The notes under the pieces are model-generated. The model did not search any database, was not told where the DNA came from, and was given only the letters and a program-made list of their open reading frames with translations. From Corynebacterium casei LMG S-19264 (GTDB lineage: Bacteria; Actinomycetota; Actinomycetes; Mycobacteriales; Mycobacteriaceae): a DNA stretch of 64,000 nucleotides. The stretch covers positions 2,150,009-2,214,008 of the forward strand of contig NZ_CP004350.1 in assembly GCF_000550785.1 (NCBI RefSeq), written 5' to 3'. This document shows positions 1 to 10,174 of this stretch, piece after piece. Made by a program: the position numbers and the translations under genes. The first letter of the stretch is position 1, and each line of letters opens with the position of its first letter.

Positions 1-382
1 CGGACAGCTGCCCCACTTGGGTATCGAGCCCCAGTTCCACAATGCCCAGGCCGCTCAGCACGTCACGAACCTTGGCGTTGGAGGCCCACTCGTAGGTTTC
101 CAGGCCCAGGGGTTTGACCACGGCGTCGGCGATGGTCATGGTTTCATCCAGGTCAAAGCGCTGGGTCACCACAGCCATGCGCAGGCCGGAGTTGTGGGAG
201 ACGCGGCCGGAGTCAGGTTCTTCAATGCCGGTGAGCACCTCCAGCAGGGTGGTTTTGCCGCCGCCGTTGACGCCGACAATGCCGATGCGGTCGCCGGTTT
301 GAACGCCCAGGGAGACCTTGTCCAACAGGGTCTTCAGGCCGAAGGACTTGGTGACTGTTTCTAAGTTAATGAGGTTTGCCAT
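1..382 (-). CDS. ABC-F family ATP-binding protein, N-terminal part (cut by window edge)
   Basis: Only the first 127 codons lie in the window; the gene runs off the left edge. Translating the minus strand from the ATG at 382 gives MANLINLETVTKSFGLKTLL, then a Walker A motif GVNGGGKTT. This is the first nucleotide-binding domain of a soluble duplicated ATPase of the Uup/EttA type: ABC-F proteins have two ABC domains, no membrane part, and act on the ribosome or in DNA-related processes. It follows ispE on the same strand, with 30 bases between them, so ksgA, ispE and this gene are probably co-transcribed. The same ABC-F gene downstream of ispE is, from memory, usual in corynebacteria. The exact subfamily cannot be decided from this fragment. 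Confidence 0.85.
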   Translation of the reverse strand, partial: MANLINLETVTKSFGLKTLLDKVSLGVQTGDRIGIVGVNGGGKTTLLEVLTGIEEPDSGRVSHNSGLRMAVVTQRFDLDETMTIADAVVKPLGLETYEWASNAKVRDVLSGLGIVELGLDTQVGQLS

Positions 383-412
383 AATTAGTCCCCAATCTTA
401 GCCGCTTGTGCT

Positions 413-1423
413 TTAGAGAATACGAACGCCTGGCGCGGGCGAGCTGGTCACGTAGCCGCGGGTCTTGGGAAGTTCCAAGGTGACTTGGGTGCGTACTTCT
501 TCCGCTTGCGCGGCGTCCTCGCATAAGAAGGCAATCGTCGGCCCGGAGCCGGAGACAATGCCGGCCAAGGCGCCAGCGTCTTTGCCGACTTCGAGGGTTT
601 TACGCAGGTCGGGGCGCAGGGATAGCGCAGCAGGTTGCAGGTCGTTTTTGAGCACTTTCGCTAGCCGATGCACATCGCCCGACACCAGTGCCTGCGCCAC
701 ATCGGTGACATCCAGGGAGGGTGTAAGTGCAGCTTCGCTTGTCGATTCCTCCCGCATGGCATCAAGTTTGCGGAATACTTCCGGGGTGGACAGTCCTCGG
801 TGGGAGGCGATGAAACACCAGTGGTAGGTGCCGCGGGTGAGCATGGGTGATAGTACTTCGCCGCGGCTCTTTCCTAGGGCGGTGCCGCCCATCATGGTGA
901 AAGGTACATCGGAGCCTAAGTCAGCGGCGATTTCTTGGAGGATGTCGTCGCTTGCGATCTCAAGCTCAAAGTAGGTGGCGTAGAGCTTCTGCGCCAGCAT
1001 GAGTGCGGCTGCGGCATCGGCGGAGCCGCCGGCCATGCCGCCCGCGGCCGGAATGCGCTTATGGATTTCCACGTCCAGGCGTGGGTAAGTCAAAGGCACG
1101 TGCACGGCTAGACGGTCGATGGCTTTCCAGACCAGGTTGGATTCATCGGTAGGCACACCGGCTGCGGTGGGGCCTGTGATTTTCAGTGGTCCTACAACTG
1201 GTGAGTATCCGCGTTCAATGACCTCATCGCGGATGGTTAAGGTGATGTCATCGTAGATGTCTACGGATTGAAACACGGTGGATAGCTCGTGATAGCCGTC
1301 CTCACGTGCTGGACCAACACCTAAGTGGATGTTGACCTTGGCATGCGCGCGGGCTTTCCACACGCGCTGCAAGTTCGGGTTCTTGCGCGGCAGACGGTAG
1401 TAGGGATCTTCCCAGTCACTCAT
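413..1423 (-). CDS. ispE: 4-diphosphocytidyl-2-C-methyl-D-erythritol kinase
   Basis: This GHMP-family kinase phosphorylates the 2-hydroxyl of 4-diphosphocytidyl-methylerythritol in the MEP isoprenoid pathway, using ATP, in the cytoplasm. The protein has 336 residues. It shows the N-terminal substrate segment KARAHAKVNIHLGVG, the glycine-rich ATP loop PAAGGMAGGSADAAAAL near residue 130, and the C-terminal GHMP motif GIVSGSGPTIAFLC near residue 290. It is about 15-20 residues longer at the N-terminus than typical IspE (MSDWEDPYYRLPRKNPNLQR), so a later start is possible. The gap to the ksgA stop is 7 bases, which supports one transcript ksgA-ispE-ABC-F, the usual actinobacterial order. Confidence 0.95.
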   Translation of the reverse strand: MSDWEDPYYRLPRKNPNLQRVWKARAHAKVNIHLGVGPAREDGYHELSTVFQSVDIYDDITLTIRDEVIERGYSPVVGPLKITGPTAAGVPTDESNLVWKAIDRLAVHVPLTYPRLDVEIHKRIPAAGGMAGGSADAAAALMLAQKLYATYFELEIASDDILQEIAADLGSDVPFTMMGGTALGKSRGEVLSPMLTRGTYHWCFIASHRGLSTPEVFRKLDAMREESTSEAALTPSLDVTDVAQALVSGDVHRLAKVLKNDLQPAALSLRPDLRKTLEVGKDAGALAGIVSGSGPTIAFLCEDAAQAEEVRTQVTLELPKTRGYVTSSPAPGVRIL

Positions 1424-1430
1424 TACTTGT

Positions 1431-2264
1431 TCACTCCCCTACTGTTGCCAGGCGCAGGAAGTCATCGATGCTGAGCTTTTCACCACGCTGGGTCGGTTCA
1501 ATGTCAGCGGCGCGCAGGGCTTCCTCGGCGGCCACGCCGGAGCCGTAGAAACCGGACAGGGCTGCGCGTAGGGTCTTGCGGCGTTGCGCAAACGCGGCGT
1601 CGATGATTGGCCACAGATTCTTTGGGCGCTCGCGGGGTGGATAGAGATCAATGCGGACCAGGCCGGATTCGATGTTTGGTGCAGGCCAGAACACATGCTT
1701 GCCGATGTTCCCGGCTTTGCGCACATCACCGTAGAAGGAGGCTTTGACGCTGGGCACGCCATAGACCTTAGAGCCAGGATCGGCAGCGAGGCGGTCAGCA
1801 ACTTCGAGTTGGACCATAACCAAAACGCGCTTGAGCGTTGGGTACAGCTCCAGGATGTGCAACAGCACGGGAACAGCCACGTTATACGGCAGGTTGGCTA
1901 CCAGCGCGGTGGGTGCGCCGAGCTCCTCGCCGTCAATCTTGAGGGCATCTTTGTGCAGCAAGGTGAGCTTGTCCGCATGCTCGGGCGCGCGCCACTCCAC
2001 GGTGGCGGGCAGCTCCGCGGCTAGGCGCGGGTCGATTTCAACAGCGGTTACTGATGCTGCTTCATCGAGAAGCCCCAGCGTCAAAGAGCCAAGGCCAGGG
2101 CCGACTTCCACCACGTGGTCATCGGCAGACAATTCTGCTGCCGCGACAATACGACGAATGGTGTTGGGATCATGCAGGAAATTCTGGCCCCACTTTTTAG
2201 TAGGGCTGACACCTAGCTTTTCGGCCAGATTTCGAATCTCAACGGGCCCTAATAACTTTGACAT
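1431..2264 (-). CDS. rsmA: 16S rRNA (adenine1518/1519-N6)-dimethyltransferase KsgA
   Basis: KsgA/RsmA dimethylates two adjacent adenosines in the 3' terminal hairpin of 16S rRNA late in small-subunit assembly, with S-adenosylmethionine as donor. The 277-residue protein has the family opening [12 protein letters not shown] near residue 23, the SAM-binding motif [16 protein letters not shown] near residue 47, and the catalytic NLPYNVAVP motif near residue 124. Length is normal. It lies between rpfB (21 bases upstream) and ispE (7 bases downstream) on the same strand, the conserved rpfB-ksgA-ispE order of mycobacteria and corynebacteria. Confidence 0.96.
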   Translation of the reverse strand: MSKLLGPVEIRNLAEKLGVSPTKKWGQNFLHDPNTIRRIVAAAELSADDHVVEVGPGLGSLTLGLLDEAASVTAVEIDPRLAAELPATVEWRAPEHADKLTLLHKDALKIDGEELGAPTALVANLPYNVAVPVLLHILELYPTLKRVLVMVQLEVADRLAADPGSKVYGVPSVKASFYGDVRKAGNIGKHVFWPAPNIESGLVRIDLYPPRERPKNLWPIIDAAFAQRRKTLRAALSGFYGSGVAAEEALRAADIEPTQRGEKLSIDDFLRLATVGE

Positions 2265-2285
2265 GCCCTCTAACTTAGCGCAGGT

Positions 2286-3434
2286 TTAGCGCAGGCCCAT
2301 CTTCGCGGTACAGGCAGGCCATGCGCCCCAGCCCTGAGCGGCCTGAACCTTTTCTGCCACAGCAATCTGCTCTTCGCGGGATGCCTGGTATGCCTCGGCT
2401 GCGTATTCTCCGCCGCCGAATGCTTGCCAGGTGCTTGGGGTGAACTGCAGGCCACCGGAGAAGCCATTACCGGTGTTGATGTGCCAGTCACCGGTGGCTT
2501 CACACTGCACAAGAGAATCCCATACGGAGCCATCTGCCACGGATGGCGCAGTGGACGGCTCCTTGGTGCCACGTGCGATGGTTGCTGGCTTTGGCTCAGT
2601 CAGGATGTTTTCTTCAACAACATCCTTGGACTCTTCCTTGCCATTGACAAAGACCTGCTTGATAGCACGCATGCGCTCACCAGACATGCCTTCTTCAACA
2701 ACGCGCTCTTCGCCCTTTTCCATGTTGTCATCATCAACATAGTGTGGCTCAGCCTCGAAGTCTTCGGTGAGTTCAAATTCCTTGACCTGTACACGGTCAA
2801 CCACAATCTGAGTACCAGCGGCTACTTCTTCATCCAGGCCTGGGGACACGCGGTCATCAGCATCAACGTCAATACCGCGGGCTTCAAGTACATCACCAAC
2901 AGTCTTGGCTGCGATGCTGGTGTAAGTTACCTTGCCACCATCCTTGATGGAGATGATCTTAGGGCTCACAACCTCCAACGCCATCCCGTCCGTAATCTTG
3001 TCTACTGCGTCAGCTTCCTTGTCCCCAGTCAAAACAGCTGCGCCTGGTGTGACGGAATCCAAGGTGCCGAGCAGATCCTCCACCGTCAATGCAGTGGAGG
3101 TCATGGTCTTCTCTTCACCATCTACAGTAACAGCCACTGGCTTGGCGGTACGCACGGTAATGGACTCGCCATTGCCCAAGGATTCACTCGGCGCAGGGTA
3201 GATGAGGTCTTCGCCCTCATAATCAATACCCGCTGCCTGCAGCGCGCCTTCGACGTCGGTGGAGAAGGTCGCCAACTCAATCAATTCGCCGTTGACATCA
3301 ACGGTGACATCTTTTTGAGCGTTGACTGCAACGACACCGCCGACAGCCAAGGTGCCCAGCATGCCGCCGGTGGCCAAGCGCAGTGGAAGCGAACGCGTGT
3401 TATTGATTCGCTTGATGTGGTGCGTGGTTGACAT
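2286..3434 (-). CDS. rpfB: resuscitation-promoting factor RpfB
   Basis: Secreted or membrane-anchored cell-wall hydrolase that cleaves peptidoglycan glycan strands and promotes regrowth of resting cells. The 382-residue protein has an N-terminal hydrophobic segment (residues ~18-38), three DUF348 repeats (about 40-80, 95-140, 155-195; each with a V-T-V-D-G-E-like core), a G5 domain (about 200-285) and a C-terminal Rpf lysozyme-like domain of about 75 residues beginning [20 protein letters not shown]. The catalytic Glu is in QCEATG, and two Cys (QCEA, PACTA) fit the usual disulphide. The layout matches mycobacterial RpfB and corynebacterial Rpf2. The 290-base upstream region carries three direct repeats of an MtrA-like hexamer (separate entry). 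Confidence 0.95.
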   Translation of the reverse strand: MSTTHHIKRINNTRSLPLRLATGGMLGTLAVGGVVAVNAQKDVTVDVNGELIELATFSTDVEGALQAAGIDYEGEDLIYPAPSESLGNGESITVRTAKPVAVTVDGEEKTMTSTALTVEDLLGTLDSVTPGAAVLTGDKEADAVDKITDGMALEVVSPKIISIKDGGKVTYTSIAAKTVGDVLEARGIDVDADDRVSPGLDEEVAAGTQIVVDRVQVKEFELTEDFEAEPHYVDDDNMEKGEERVVEEGMSGERMRAIKQVFVNGKEESKDVVEENILTEPKPATIARGTKEPSTAPSVADGSVWDSLVQCEATGDWHINTGNGFSGGLQFTPSTWQAFGGGEYAAEAYQASREEQIAVAEKVQAAQGWGAWPACTAKMGLR

Positions 3435-3566
3435 GAAACCTTCTAAATCAGTCTTGGGGTCTAACTTTTAAAACCCTGAAGGTCACCTCGCCCGCGTGTA
3501 TTTAGTACTGGCGCCGTGTGAAGCAAGACTTAAAGCAGCTAATTGCAACCTTCAGGACAACAATCA

Positions 3567-3593
3567 ATAACAATACGGTAACACTGCGTAACA
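3567..3593. promoter_or_regulatory. triple direct repeat upstream of rpfB, MtrA-like site
   Basis: On the plus strand the hexamers ATAACA (3567-3572), GTAACA (3578-3583) and GTAACA (3588-3593) follow each other with periods of 11 and 10 bases. They sit about 135-160 bases ahead of the rpfB start. Direct repeats with roughly one helical turn of spacing are typical of OmpR-class response regulators. In C. glutamicum, MtrA is known to control an rpf gene, cell-wall peptidase genes and osmolyte genes. Assignment to MtrA is inference; the repeats themselves are visible. Confidence 0.45.
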
Positions 3594-3726
3594 TTCGAGA
3601 AGCTAGCGACAAGCCGTTTAACTAGTCGAACACTATTAACATTCACCACAGCAGACACGTTTTACCTGCATGAATGCAGGGTGTGGATTTCCTCACATCA
3701 CGAGGCAAAACTATTTCTGCAGGTCA

Positions 3727-4557
3727 CTACACCTTTGGCGTGAGCAGGCGGTCGAAGTTCGCGCGTACTTGCTCAGCCAGCTCCTCCACCGATTGGTTGC
3801 GCGCTTCAGCAACGCAGCGGTAGGTGTGGCCAATCAGCAAGGGCTCATTGCGCGCACCGCGGAATGGTTCCGGGGTCATATAAGGAGCATCCGTTTCAAT
3901 GAGGATCTGATCCGCTGAGGCAAGGGCTGCTGCCTGGCGCAGTTCCTCATTGCGTTTGAAAGTCACGTTGCCGGCGAAGGACAGGACATAACCGCGCTCC
4001 AGGGCATCTTTGGCAACCTCTAGTGGCGAGGAGAAACAGTGCAGCATAATATCCGGTGCTTGTGCGCACTCTGCTAGCACGCGCATCAAGTCGGCGTCTG
4101 CTTCGCGGTTGTGGATCATCAGTGTCTTGTTGACGTGCGCGGCGAGATCCGCGTGCCATCGTAAAGCTGCTTCTTGCACATCCAGCGGTGCAGTGTCTTC
4201 CGGCGAATGCTCAATCCAGTACGTATCCAGTCCGGTCTCCCCGACTGCCACGCAGCGCGGATCCGCTGCCATCGCGCTCAAGCGCTCTTTCGCCTCATCA
4301 TCCAGCGTGTGCGCCTTGGTGGGGTGAATCGCACAGGCGGCGAAGATACGCTTATCGGACTGTGCTGCGTCCAGGGCTAAAGCCGCCTCTTCTAAACCGT
4401 CACCAACGGTGCACACGCGCTCCACACCTGCGGCCACGGCGCGTTCCATCAGCGCCGGGATATCATCTTTGCAGGAGGTTAAGTGGGTGTGGGCATCAAT
4501 AACTCCGGTGATGCCTTCAGCTGGAACGGGAATGGGACGAGGCTTCTTCTTAGACAT
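3727..4557 (-). CDS. tatD: TatD-family metal-dependent deoxyribonuclease
   Basis: TatD/YcfH-type hydrolase with a metal-dependent TIM-barrel fold and 3'-5' exonuclease activity on DNA. Visible metal ligands are the HxH of DAHTHL near residue 20, the Glu of VGETGLDTYW, the His of MIHNREAD and MLHCFSS, and the Asp of IETDAPYMTP. I place the start at the ATG at 4557 (MSKKKPRPIP), with GGGGGA just upstream, giving 276 residues. A longer in-frame reading from 4590 begins inside the T-run of the upstream gene's terminator and is unlikely. metG, an MFS gene, tatD and rpfB lie in series on this strand, as in related genomes, although a terminator separates the MFS gene from tatD. Confidence 0.93.
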   Translation of the reverse strand: MSKKKPRPIPVPAEGITGVIDAHTHLTSCKDDIPALMERAVAAGVERVCTVGDGLEEAALALDAAQSDKRIFAACAIHPTKAHTLDDEAKERLSAMAADPRCVAVGETGLDTYWIEHSPEDTAPLDVQEAALRWHADLAAHVNKTLMIHNREADADLMRVLAECAQAPDIMLHCFSSPLEVAKDALERGYVLSFAGNVTFKRNEELRQAAALASADQILIETDAPYMTPEPFRGARNEPLLIGHTYRCVAEARNQSVEELAEQVRANFDRLLTPKV

Positions 4558-4576
4558 GTCCCCCAGTATAAAAGCC

Positions 4577-4604
4577 ATGAAAAAGGCCACCCCGAAGGGT
4601 GGCC
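4577..4604 (-). terminator. rho-independent terminator of the MFS gene
   Basis: A perfect 8-bp stem GGCCACCC/GGGTGGCC (arms 4585-4592 and 4597-4604) with a CGAA-type tetraloop is followed on the minus strand by TTTTTCA. It lies 22 bases after the stop of the MFS gene and just before the tatD start. Confidence 0.9.
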
Positions 4605-4626
4605 GTGTGGCTAGGTAAATACCGTC

Positions 4627-5895
4627 TTAGCTTTGTTGCGCGAGCTCATCATCGATATAGACGTTGCGTGCTGCGCGAACGCCAAAGATAATCAGCGCCA
4701 GACTCATGACGGTGACCATGATCAATGCTGCGTCCCAAGAACCGGTTGAGGAATAAAGGAAGCCCATGACGAGAGGCACGATGCCGGCGATGATGTAACC
4801 TCCTGGCTGCACAAATCCGGATAAACGTGCTGTCACCAGTGGCGAACGGGTACGCGCAGTCAACAGTGCCAGCGCCAGTGGGAAGCACATGCCGCCGATA
4901 CCCAGCAGCGATGCCCACAGCAACGGTGCTGCAGTTGGCGCGGACATGACGCCCAGCCAACCGGTGGTGGTGATTGCGCCCAAGATGATGGGCAGCGGAA
5001 CCACGCTGTTGAGACGCGACAGCAGCCATGGCATGAGCACACCGCCGATGACGTTGAAGCCACCAAGGAGTGCCAGCGCAATGCTGGCCGTGGATTCCCT
5101 CACGCCATCTTCAACGAGGATGGCCGGCAGCCAGCCCATTTGCGCATAGGCGCCGGCGGATTGAATACCAAAGAAGAGCAGCATGGCAATCGCCGTTGGG
5201 GACTTAAGCAAAGAGCCACCTGGATTGGAGTTTGCCTTTGGCGACGCTTCTGCCAGTTCATCCGGATCCGGCATGACACCAGTGGAGGGAATGTCCCGCT
5301 TGGTCTTGCTGAGCACAATGGCCCAGACGATGGTTTGGACAATAACCGGTACCACCCACACCCCGAGCGCCCAGCGCCATGCAGAGGAGCCGCTGAAAAA
5401 TAGTGCGGACAGCGGACCAATCGCGCCGGAGGCGCCCAACATTGCGGTGTATGTCATCATCAACCGCACCTGATTAGTGCCTCGGCTGTGTTCTTTTACC
5501 CAGGCTGGCAGCAAAATATTTGCCACCGCAATACCCGCAACAAGCACAACGGTCAGCACAAAGAACGGTAAATAGCTGTCTATAAATGGGCGGATTGCCA
5601 AACCAACTAGCAGCGCCACGCTGCCCGCCACGAGCGTTGGCGATAGACCCAAACGCCGAGCGATCGGCACCGCCAACCACCCCATGATGGCGAAACAGAA
5701 TCCCGGCAAAGAGGTCAAAATACCCGCGGTGGAGCTGCTCACCCCGAAGGATTCAGCCACCTGGCCAATGACAGGCGCCAGCGATGACACACCCGCACGC
5801 AGGTTAATCGCCGTTATAGCCACCGCGAATACCGCCAGTCCAAACCCTACTTTGACGGCTTTAGACACCTCTTTCACCCAATTTCTTTCACACAC
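4627..5895 (-). CDS. MFS transporter, CynX/NimT type
   Basis: Twelve-span major facilitator of 422 residues. The segment AITAINLRAGVSSLAPVIGQ near residue 25 and the following FGVSSSTAGILTSLPGFCFA are typical of the CynX/NimT (cyanate or nitroimidazole exporter-like) subfamily. A central hydrophilic loop (about residues 205-230, SKTKRDIPSTGVMPDPDELA) separates the two six-helix halves. The substrate cannot be read from sequence. The reported start is a GTG at 5895; a second GTG six codons later (VKEVSKAV) is equally possible because no strong ribosome site decides. The gene ends in a strong terminator before tatD. Confidence 0.85.
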   Translation of the reverse strand: MCERNWVKEVSKAVKVGFGLAVFAVAITAINLRAGVSSLAPVIGQVAESFGVSSSTAGILTSLPGFCFAIMGWLAVPIARRLGLSPTLVAGSVALLVGLAIRPFIDSYLPFFVLTVVLVAGIAVANILLPAWVKEHSRGTNQVRLMMTYTAMLGASGAIGPLSALFFSGSSAWRWALGVWVVPVIVQTIVWAIVLSKTKRDIPSTGVMPDPDELAEASPKANSNPGGSLLKSPTAIAMLLFFGIQSAGAYAQMGWLPAILVEDGVRESTASIALALLGGFNVIGGVLMPWLLSRLNSVVPLPIILGAITTTGWLGVMSAPTAAPLLWASLLGIGGMCFPLALALLTARTRSPLVTARLSGFVQPGGYIIAGIVPLVMGFLYSSTGSWDAALIMVTVMSLALIIFGVRAARNVYIDDELAQQS

Positions 5896-6197
5896 GCCAC
5901 GAATTCACCGAAGCACCCAAGCGCCCAATCGGGAACTCCATGTCAAGACCACTGACCATCCGGCCAGTGGCACAAAATAAAAAGCGCACGAGGCGCAAAA
6001 AGATTAAAGCAGCACCTTCTTCGAAAGCGCGTCCATTCAGGCTACGCCACCCTGTTAAGAACTGTCATTTTCTTCATTCAGGTTCACTAGGCCCAAAACC
6101 TGTCTGGCACCGGCGAAAGAGGAAGGAGCGGTCAGCACTGTGCTAACCGCTCCTCCCTGTTCAAAGTCTCCCCAAGCTAAGGGCAATTGCTCAGAAC
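5896..6197. other. intergenic region between the MFS gene and metG
   Basis: 302 bases without a credible gene. It holds the metG terminator hairpin (separate entry), a small imperfect hairpin CCACTG/CAGTGG at 5949-5970, and presumably the MFS promoter. Nothing else recognisable was seen. Confidence 0.6.
6118..6153 (-). terminator. likely metG terminator
   Basis: Near-perfect hairpin with arms GGAGCGGT (6125-6132) and ACCGCTCC (6146-6153), the inner AGCAC/GTGCT also pairing. On the minus strand it is followed by TTCCTCTTTC, only moderately U-rich. It lies 45 bases after the metG stop. Confidence 0.65.
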
Positions 6198-8042
6198 CTA
6201 AGCGTCTTCCTTTGGAACAACTGGTGCCCACTCCGGGCCGGTAACGCCGAGTTCAGGGTCGAGCTTGGCAATGAGCGGCTTTGGCTTGTCCAGCTTGGTG
6301 CCTGGTACCACATCGATGCGTGCCCAGGTGGCCTGCTGGGAATCGTAGTCACCGGTGATGATTGGGTACTCGCGGTTTTCTGCAGGAAGGTTAGTGCCAA
6401 CCAGGTCAACAGGAGCGTCGTCCTTAACCTCGTGGATCTCAGGACGCGCAGCCCAGACGCCGGTGCGGCCGAGGGTCTCGTGAACCTGTTGCGCGGTGTG
6501 TGGCAAGAACGGGGTGAGCATGACGTTGCAGTCAGAAACTACCTGCAGTGCAGTCCACAGCACGGTGGCAAGACGCTCACGCTGAGTTTCATCCTTGGCC
6601 AGCTTCCATGGCTCCTGGTCCGCAATGTAGGCGTTGGCTTCACCAACAACGTGCATAGCAGCGGTGATAGCAGCCTTAAACTTGGATGCTTCCAGGTACT
6701 CACCCGCGGTAGCAAGGGTTTCCTCCGCCAGCGCCAGAATCTTGGTGTCAGCTTCGGTCAATGACGCTGGAACTGGAACTTCACCGAAGTTCTTGTTCGC
6801 CATCGACACCGTGCGGTTGACCAGGTTGCCCCAGCCGTTGGCCAGCTCATTGTTGATACGGCGGACAAACTCATCCCAGGTGAAATCAGTGTCATTGTTT
6901 TCTGGACCAGCCACCGCAATGAAGTAACGCAGTGCATCTGGACCGAACTCCTTGAGGAAGTCCTTAACATAGATGACAACACCCTTGGAGGATGAGAACT
7001 TCGAGCCTGACATGGTCAAGAACTCCGAAGAAACAATCTCCGTTGGCAAGTTGAGGTCACCGTACTTGTGCGCCTCGCCGCCCTTGGAGCCCTTGCCGGC
7101 GTAGCCAAGTAGCTCCGCTGGCCAGATCTGGGAGTGGAAGGTGATGTTGTCTTTGCCCATGAAGTAGTAATGGCGCACCTCTGGGTCCTGCCAGAAGTCC
7201 TTCCAGGCATCAGGGTTGCCGCTGCGGTAAGCCCACTCGATTGAAGAAGACAAATAGCCAATAACAGCGTCGAACCACACGTAGAGCTTCTTCGCGTCAT
7301 TGTTTTCCCAGCCCTCAATTGGAATTGGGATACCCCAGTCAATATCACGGGTCATGGCGCGTGGGCGCATGTCTTTGATCAGGTTCAAAGAGAACTTCAA
7401 AACATTTGGGCGCCAGTCTTCGCGGGACTTGAGCCACTCGGTCAAAGCATCCGCAATGGAAGGCAGGTCAAGAAGGAAGTGCTCAGTTTCCACGAACTGT
7501 GGAGTTTCGCCGTTGATCTTAGATACCGGGTTGATCAGGTCAATAGGGTCCAGCTGGTTACCGCAGTTATCGCACTGATCACCACGCGCACCGTCCGCGT
7601 GACAGATTGGGCACTCGCCCTCAATGTAGCGGTCAGGCAAGGTGCGGCCGGTTGATGGGGAGATAGCACCCTGGGTGGATTCTTTAATCATGTAGCCGTT
7701 CGCATAAAGGCCCTTGAACAGTTCCTGGGTAACGGCGTAGTGGTTACGCGTGGAGGTACGGGTAAACATGTCATAAGACAGGCCTAGACCAGCAAGGTCT
7801 TCCACAATCTGGCGGTTGTAGCGGTCCGCAAGGTCGCGAACGCTCACGCCTTCTTTGTCAGCCTGGACCAACAAAGGAGTGCCGTGCTCATCCGTGCCGG
7901 AGACCATGAGTACGTTGCGCCCACGCATTCGCTGGAAGCGTGCGAACACGTCGGAGGGAACACCAAACCCCGCCACGTGTCCGATGTGGCGGGGTCCATT
8001 GGCATACGGCCAGGCAACGTTTACTACTACAGACTCAGTCAT
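6198..8042 (-). CDS. metG: methionyl-tRNA synthetase
   Basis: Class I synthetase that charges tRNA-Met, 614 residues from the ATG at 8042 ([20 protein letters not shown]). Visible are the HIGH motif in HIGHVAG (residues ~20-23), a four-Cys zinc knuckle [20 protein letters not shown] (about 141-160), and the KMSKS-equivalent [12 protein letters not shown] near residue 344. KFSSSK in place of KMSKS is a variant I recall from the one-knuckle archaeal/actinobacterial branch. There is no C-terminal EMAP-like tRNA-binding domain, so it is the short form. An upstream in-frame TTG at 8060 would add MDKVER, but the ATG with AGAG ahead is preferred. betP lies 65 bases upstream on the same strand. Confidence 0.95.
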   Translation of the reverse strand: MTESVVVNVAWPYANGPRHIGHVAGFGVPSDVFARFQRMRGRNVLMVSGTDEHGTPLLVQADKEGVSVRDLADRYNRQIVEDLAGLGLSYDMFTRTSTRNHYAVTQELFKGLYANGYMIKESTQGAISPSTGRTLPDRYIEGECPICHADGARGDQCDNCGNQLDPIDLINPVSKINGETPQFVETEHFLLDLPSIADALTEWLKSREDWRPNVLKFSLNLIKDMRPRAMTRDIDWGIPIPIEGWENNDAKKLYVWFDAVIGYLSSSIEWAYRSGNPDAWKDFWQDPEVRHYYFMGKDNITFHSQIWPAELLGYAGKGSKGGEAHKYGDLNLPTEIVSSEFLTMSGSKFSSSKGVVIYVKDFLKEFGPDALRYFIAVAGPENNDTDFTWDEFVRRINNELANGWGNLVNRTVSMANKNFGEVPVPASLTEADTKILALAEETLATAGEYLEASKFKAAITAAMHVVGEANAYIADQEPWKLAKDETQRERLATVLWTALQVVSDCNVMLTPFLPHTAQQVHETLGRTGVWAARPEIHEVKDDAPVDLVGTNLPAENREYPIITGDYDSQQATWARIDVVPGTKLDKPKPLIAKLDPELGVTGPEWAPVVPKEDA

Positions 8043-8107
8043 GCGCTCTACTTTATCCAAGTAGAAGGCGTCTGTGAATTTGACCCCAGAATTTCAGGGG
8101 CAATCAG

Positions 8108-9964
8108 CTACTTGTTGTTCTTAGCCTTAGAGCTGACTTTCGCGCCAGCCTTCGCGAGTCGCTCGGAACGACGACGCTTGTTGTCTTCTTTTTGCTGTAC
8201 TTCGCGGTGAATACGGCGCTCACGGGCCAGCTTGCGCTGGAAGGCTTGAGCTTCGCGGTATTCAACGTAGATAACGTCATTGCGCAGGTCCTTAACAATC
8301 GCGAACATCAAGAAGATGAGCACGATGAGGAATGGGGATGCGGCAACGATGGTGACGTTTTGCAGGTTGGTCAGTGCGTCTTCACCGGTCAACAGCAGCA
8401 CCAGGCCTACGGCTGCGGTGAGAACACCCCAGATGGCAGACAGCCACGGAGTAGCGTTCGAGCGGCCGTTTTGGGACATAGAGCCCATTACTGTCGATGC
8501 AGAGTCGGCCGAGGTAATGAAGAAGGTAGCCAGCAGGATCATGCCGATTACTGCGGCAACCGAACCACCAGGGAAGGACTGCAGCAGGTTAAACAGCTCT
8601 GCCTCAGTGGACTCACCGGAAATGGACTGACCGTTTTGCTCCAAGTGAATTGCGGTGCCGCCGAAAATTGCGAACCAGATGGTGGAAACACCGGCAGGAA
8701 CCAGCATGACGCCAAGGCAGAATTCGCGAACGCTGCGGCCGCGAGAAATACGTGCCAAGAACATACCCACGAATGGGGACCAAGAAATCCACCATGCCCA
8801 GTAGAAGATGGTCCAGCCCGACAGCCACTCACCAGCGGTACCGTCAGCGGACGCAGCGGTGCGACCAATCATTTCAGTGAAGTTAGCCAGGTAGTTACCA
8901 ACGGAACCTGGAACCAAGTTCAAGATGGTCACGGAAGGACCAACAATGAACACGAAGATTGCCAGCAGAGCTGCCATGACCATGTTGGCGTTAGAGAGGT
9001 ACTGAATGCCCTTGCCCACGCCAGAAAGTGCGGACAGGATAAACGCCAGGGTCAGAACCAGAACGATACCTAGGACAACGCTGTTGGATGGGTTGTCCAC
9101 TATGCCGGAAGCCTGCAAACCAGCTTGGATCTGCAGCGCACCCAGGCCCAGGGAACAAGCGGTGCCGAATACAGTGGCGAAGATAGCCAGGATGTCAATC
9201 AGCTTGCCAAGTGGACCGGCAGCGCCTTTCTCACCGATGAGCGGGACGAAGGCGGAAGACAGCAGCTGCTTACGGCCGATACGGAACGTGGAGTAAGCAA
9301 TAGCCAAGCCGATAATCGCGTAGATTGCCCATGGGTGGAGGGTCCAGTGGAACATGGCGGTTGCCATGGCGGTGCCCACTTCATTGGGCTGATGCCCTGG
9401 TACGCCGTCGCGGTAGAAAGCGAGTGGCTCAGATGCACCGTAGAACATCAAACCAATGCCCATGCCGGCGGCGAACATCATGGAAATCCACGATACCGTT
9501 GAGAATTCCGGCTCTTCGTTGATCGCGCCCAGTTTGATGGAGCCAAACTTAGATGCGGCGATACCAATAACGAAGACGACAAAGACTGTGGTGAACAGGA
9601 TGAATGCCCAGCCGAAGTTGTTAACAACAAAGTTCAGGGCTTTAGCTGAAACATCTGCGAAGGTGTCTGGGGCAGAGAGGCCCCACACCACTACTGCAGC
9701 GACAAGCACACCGGCGATACCGGTGATCGTCCAATCAATCTTGGCGTCTTTTTGATCTGCAGCGAGTTCAATCTCTTCTTCTACAGGGTGCGCAGAAGGA
9801 TTGAAGTCAGTGTCCAGCATGGACGCTAGCTGACCGGTTGCAGATTCATTCGTTTCGTAGGTGTCGTTCTCAGCCACCTGGCGGGTGACTGCTCCATCAA
9901 CATTTTCAGCCTGGCTGTTGCCAGGCTGCCTTTCTTGTGAAAAATCGGGATCTCCAGTAGTCAT
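8108..9964 (-). CDS. betP: BCCT-family glycine betaine transporter BetP
   Basis: Sodium-coupled uptake of glycine betaine under hyperosmotic stress, in the cytoplasmic membrane. Twelve spans follow an acidic N-terminal extension of about 65 residues. Family motifs are clear: the Gly-rich stretch [20 protein letters not shown] and the betaine-binding Trp segment [20 protein letters not shown]. The [10 protein letters not shown] version matches Na+-coupled BetP rather than H+-coupled CaiT-like members. The C-terminal tail after [11 protein letters not shown] is long and strongly basic, the feature that makes C. glutamicum BetP an osmosensor. I start at ATG 9964 (MTTGDPDF), giving 618 residues; a TTG at 9985 is in frame. 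An MtrA-like repeat lies upstream. Confidence 0.92.
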   Translation of the reverse strand: MTTGDPDFSQERQPGNSQAENVDGAVTRQVAENDTYETNESATGQLASMLDTDFNPSAHPVEEEIELAADQKDAKIDWTITGIAGVLVAAVVVWGLSAPDTFADVSAKALNFVVNNFGWAFILFTTVFVVFVIGIAASKFGSIKLGAINEEPEFSTVSWISMMFAAGMGIGLMFYGASEPLAFYRDGVPGHQPNEVGTAMATAMFHWTLHPWAIYAIIGLAIAYSTFRIGRKQLLSSAFVPLIGEKGAAGPLGKLIDILAIFATVFGTACSLGLGALQIQAGLQASGIVDNPSNSVVLGIVLVLTLAFILSALSGVGKGIQYLSNANMVMAALLAIFVFIVGPSVTILNLVPGSVGNYLANFTEMIGRTAASADGTAGEWLSGWTIFYWAWWISWSPFVGMFLARISRGRSVREFCLGVMLVPAGVSTIWFAIFGGTAIHLEQNGQSISGESTEAELFNLLQSFPGGSVAAVIGMILLATFFITSADSASTVMGSMSQNGRSNATPWLSAIWGVLTAAVGLVLLLTGEDALTNLQNVTIVAASPFLIVLIFLMFAIVKDLRNDVIYVEYREAQAFQRKLARERRIHREVQQKEDNKRRRSERLAKAGAKVSSKAKNNK

Positions 9965-10124
9965 AGCTAATAGAATGCTGGACAAACAAGGCGCATAGCA
10001 AGCTGATTTGGCAACGTTTTGAAACTAATTTCAAAGTACCCAGGCCGCAAAAATAGTGCCATAGCTGCTAACTTCATGCACATGGCCGTTATCTCCGTCG
10101 TTATTTTCGTTTTCCATATAGAAA

Positions 10125-10141
10125 GTAACGGTTGAATAACG
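10125..10141. promoter_or_regulatory. direct repeat upstream of betP, MtrA-like site
   Basis: GTAACG (10125-10130) and ATAACG (10136-10141) form a direct repeat with period 11 in the 210-base gap between betP and rsmI, about 160 bases ahead of the betP start. It resembles the repeats upstream of rpfB and of the LytM gene at 41.2 kb. In C. glutamicum betP is a known MtrA target. The assignment is inference. Confidence 0.4.
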
Positions 10142-10174
10142 TTTATGGATTTGTGCGCTGTCTAACAGGAGTTT

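Noticed and set aside
4557..4590. Longer tatD reading starting at 4590
   Set aside because: It would begin inside the U-run of the upstream terminator and has no ribosome site; the ATG at 4557 has GGGGGA ahead.
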